Part shown: positions 63,114 to 64,000 of the stretch, piece by piece
How the letters are laid out: each line of letters opens with the position of its first letter
Position numbering within the stretch: the stretch's first letter is position 1
Source of the DNA: Gracilaria domingensis
Lineage: Eukaryota; Rhodophyta; Florideophyceae; Gracilariales; Gracilariaceae
DNA length: 64,000 nt
NCBI GenBank assembly: GCA_022539475.1
Contig: VCMS01000026.1
Location: 236,530 to 300,529, forward strand
Reading direction: 5' to 3'
Program-made: the position numbers and the translations under genes
Notes under the pieces: generated by a model
Seen by the model: only the letters and a program-made list of their open reading frames with translations
What the model was told of the DNA's origin: nothing
The model's database searches: none

Positions 63114-63914
63114 TTACTGGCTCAGTACGATCACCGCCGCTGGCCTGGCGTCCTCCTCTGACATTGATGCCGCCCCAGAAGATGCAGAACTCATGCCCAA
63201 TTGCGACTCAATGGGTACGAGCCTAGTCTCATCGTTCACCAGCAGCCTTTGTTTGAAAGATTCCAGGTGAGGGTACACCCCTTCCACGTTTTTGGCTTCC
63301 AGGAGACCGATGACCGCGGATACGTCACGGCTGCGATCGAGTTTCATTCCAGGAGTAGAACCTTCATACCGCTCGAACGACGAAAACTGCTCCCCGTTCC
63401 TCACAAACGGTGATAAATTGTGCGATTCGAATCGTTCTAGAATGAAATCACCCAGTGTTGAAATGACAAGAAACAGAGCGAATGGGACGAGGAACAGTAT
63501 GGGTGATACTTCGGATTGAACCATCCCAGAAGAGAGCGCAACGGAGAGCACCAGTCGCACAGAAAGACGGATTATGCGGCTTCTGTTGCGCTGACGTGTT
63601 CGAAACGCCGAAAGAATGGTTGTCATCAACACTGAACAAGCCCAAGCCACCGAAATAAGCTTGCGAGTCGAACAAGTTAGTTGGCCCTTGGGGTCTGAAG
63701 CAGTCGACATTATCTGAGCGCATGCAGTAGAGAACATGAAAACAGACAAGTGCAGTACTGCGAATAGAAACGTGCTCGACACTGATGCAATCATGCTTGG
63801 GTTGAGCGCATTTGATGGTGAAGTGTCAATGTGGTGCATTGTATGAAGTGATATCAATGACACAAAACTCAACACGGCCACTCCATATGTTGGAATCACG
63901 CGTATTGAGGGATC
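63114..63914 (-). CDS. Unknown multi-pass membrane protein, last exon (partial)
   Basis: This minus-strand frame begins after a probable acceptor (CTTATACAG at 63915-63923) with DPSIRVIPTYGVAVLSFVSL and ends at a TAA at 63114-63116, about 266 residues. Four or five hydrophobic segments are visible: AVLSFVSLISLHTM; SVSSTFLFAVLHLSVFMF; LISVAWACSVLMTTIL; LVLSVALSS; ILFLVPFALFLVISTL. A cytosolic-looking C-terminal part of about 110 residues follows, Ser- and charge-rich, with a short amphipathic stretch (YPHLESFKQRLLV). Upstream exons lie beyond the window or in its last 90 bases. A vague likeness to TMEM192 in layout is not enough to name it. It is in tandem with RBBP4. Confidence 0.6.
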   Translation of the reverse strand, partial: DPSIRVIPTYGVAVLSFVSLISLHTMHHIDTSPSNALNPSMIASVSSTFLFAVLHLSVFMFSTACAQIMSTASDPKGQLTCSTRKLISVAWACSVLMTTILSAFRTRQRNRSRIIRLSVRLVLSVALSSGMVQSEVSPILFLVPFALFLVISTLGDFILERFESHNLSPFVRNGEQFSSFERYEGSTPGMKLDRSRDVSAVIGLLEAKNVEGVYPHLESFKQRLLVNDETRLVPIESQLGMSSASSGAASMSEEDARPAAVIVLSQ

Positions 63915-64000
63915 CTGTATAAGATCTTTAGAGGGCCAAGAAGTCCATCATAGAAATCACGCCAATGTCTGGTAAGAAGTTGATTGTTCATTGCTAAGCT

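Overview
The window is eukaryotic. Its right end carries a four-exon RBBP4/RbAp48-type WD40 gene (61087-62704, minus) with three short GT-AG introns, followed by the last exon of an unknown membrane protein (63114-63914, minus). The host looks like a protist or another small-intron eukaryote: introns are 74-110 nt in the RBBP4 gene and possibly 32-45 nt elsewhere. The mix of chromodomain Ty3/gypsy elements and two deep-branching LINE types reminds me of oomycete-like genomes. That placement is an impression, not a proof. I saw no rRNA, tRNA or CRISPR.

Bases 1-58415 are almost entirely nested mobile DNA. From the left: a rearranged miniature TIR element (276-856); a Ty3/gypsy fragment (1150-2890, minus); about 2.6 kb that I cannot assign; then a LINE 3' end with a restriction-like nuclease, split by a 2.96-kb TIR transposon (5839-8801) and a Tc1-like element (8846-10343). 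A possible small spliced gene follows (10805-11870). Next is an APE-type LINE with RNase H (12100-22043), split by an old chromodomain gypsy element LTR-B (16430-21649). After it come a nuclease-type LINE (22044-26806), gypsy element LTR-A on the minus strand (26812-34182), a DDE-like transposase fossil (34400-35960), chromodomain gypsy LTR-C (36148-45803), a pogo/Tigger-like transposase fossil (46249-47990) and a very young gypsy element LTR-D (48560-58415). Six miniature elements with CCCTATgAGAAATTTTT ends are scattered through these, and five of them sit inside other transposons.

The most interesting part is the cargo of the LTR elements. In LTR-A and LTR-C the space between integrase/chromodomain and the 3' LTR carries a long gene-like region on the strand opposite to gag-pol. 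In LTR-A this antisense protein opens with a histone H3 tail look-alike (18 of the first 30 residues match H3) and continues into a cysteine-peptidase-like region. In LTR-C the antisense protein is of unknown family. LTR-D instead carries two internally duplicated unknown domains, one pair between protease and reverse transcriptase and one pair after integrase. LTR-D is bounded by ~1.38-kb LTRs with perfect TGTGGA/TCCACA ends and a perfect GTATG target duplication.

Between LTR-D and RBBP4 lies a broken gene (59905-60457) resembling the C-terminal half of the bacterial/organellar 16S rRNA methyltransferase RsmI. A near-perfect 49-nt palindrome (62972-63020) sits upstream of RBBP4.
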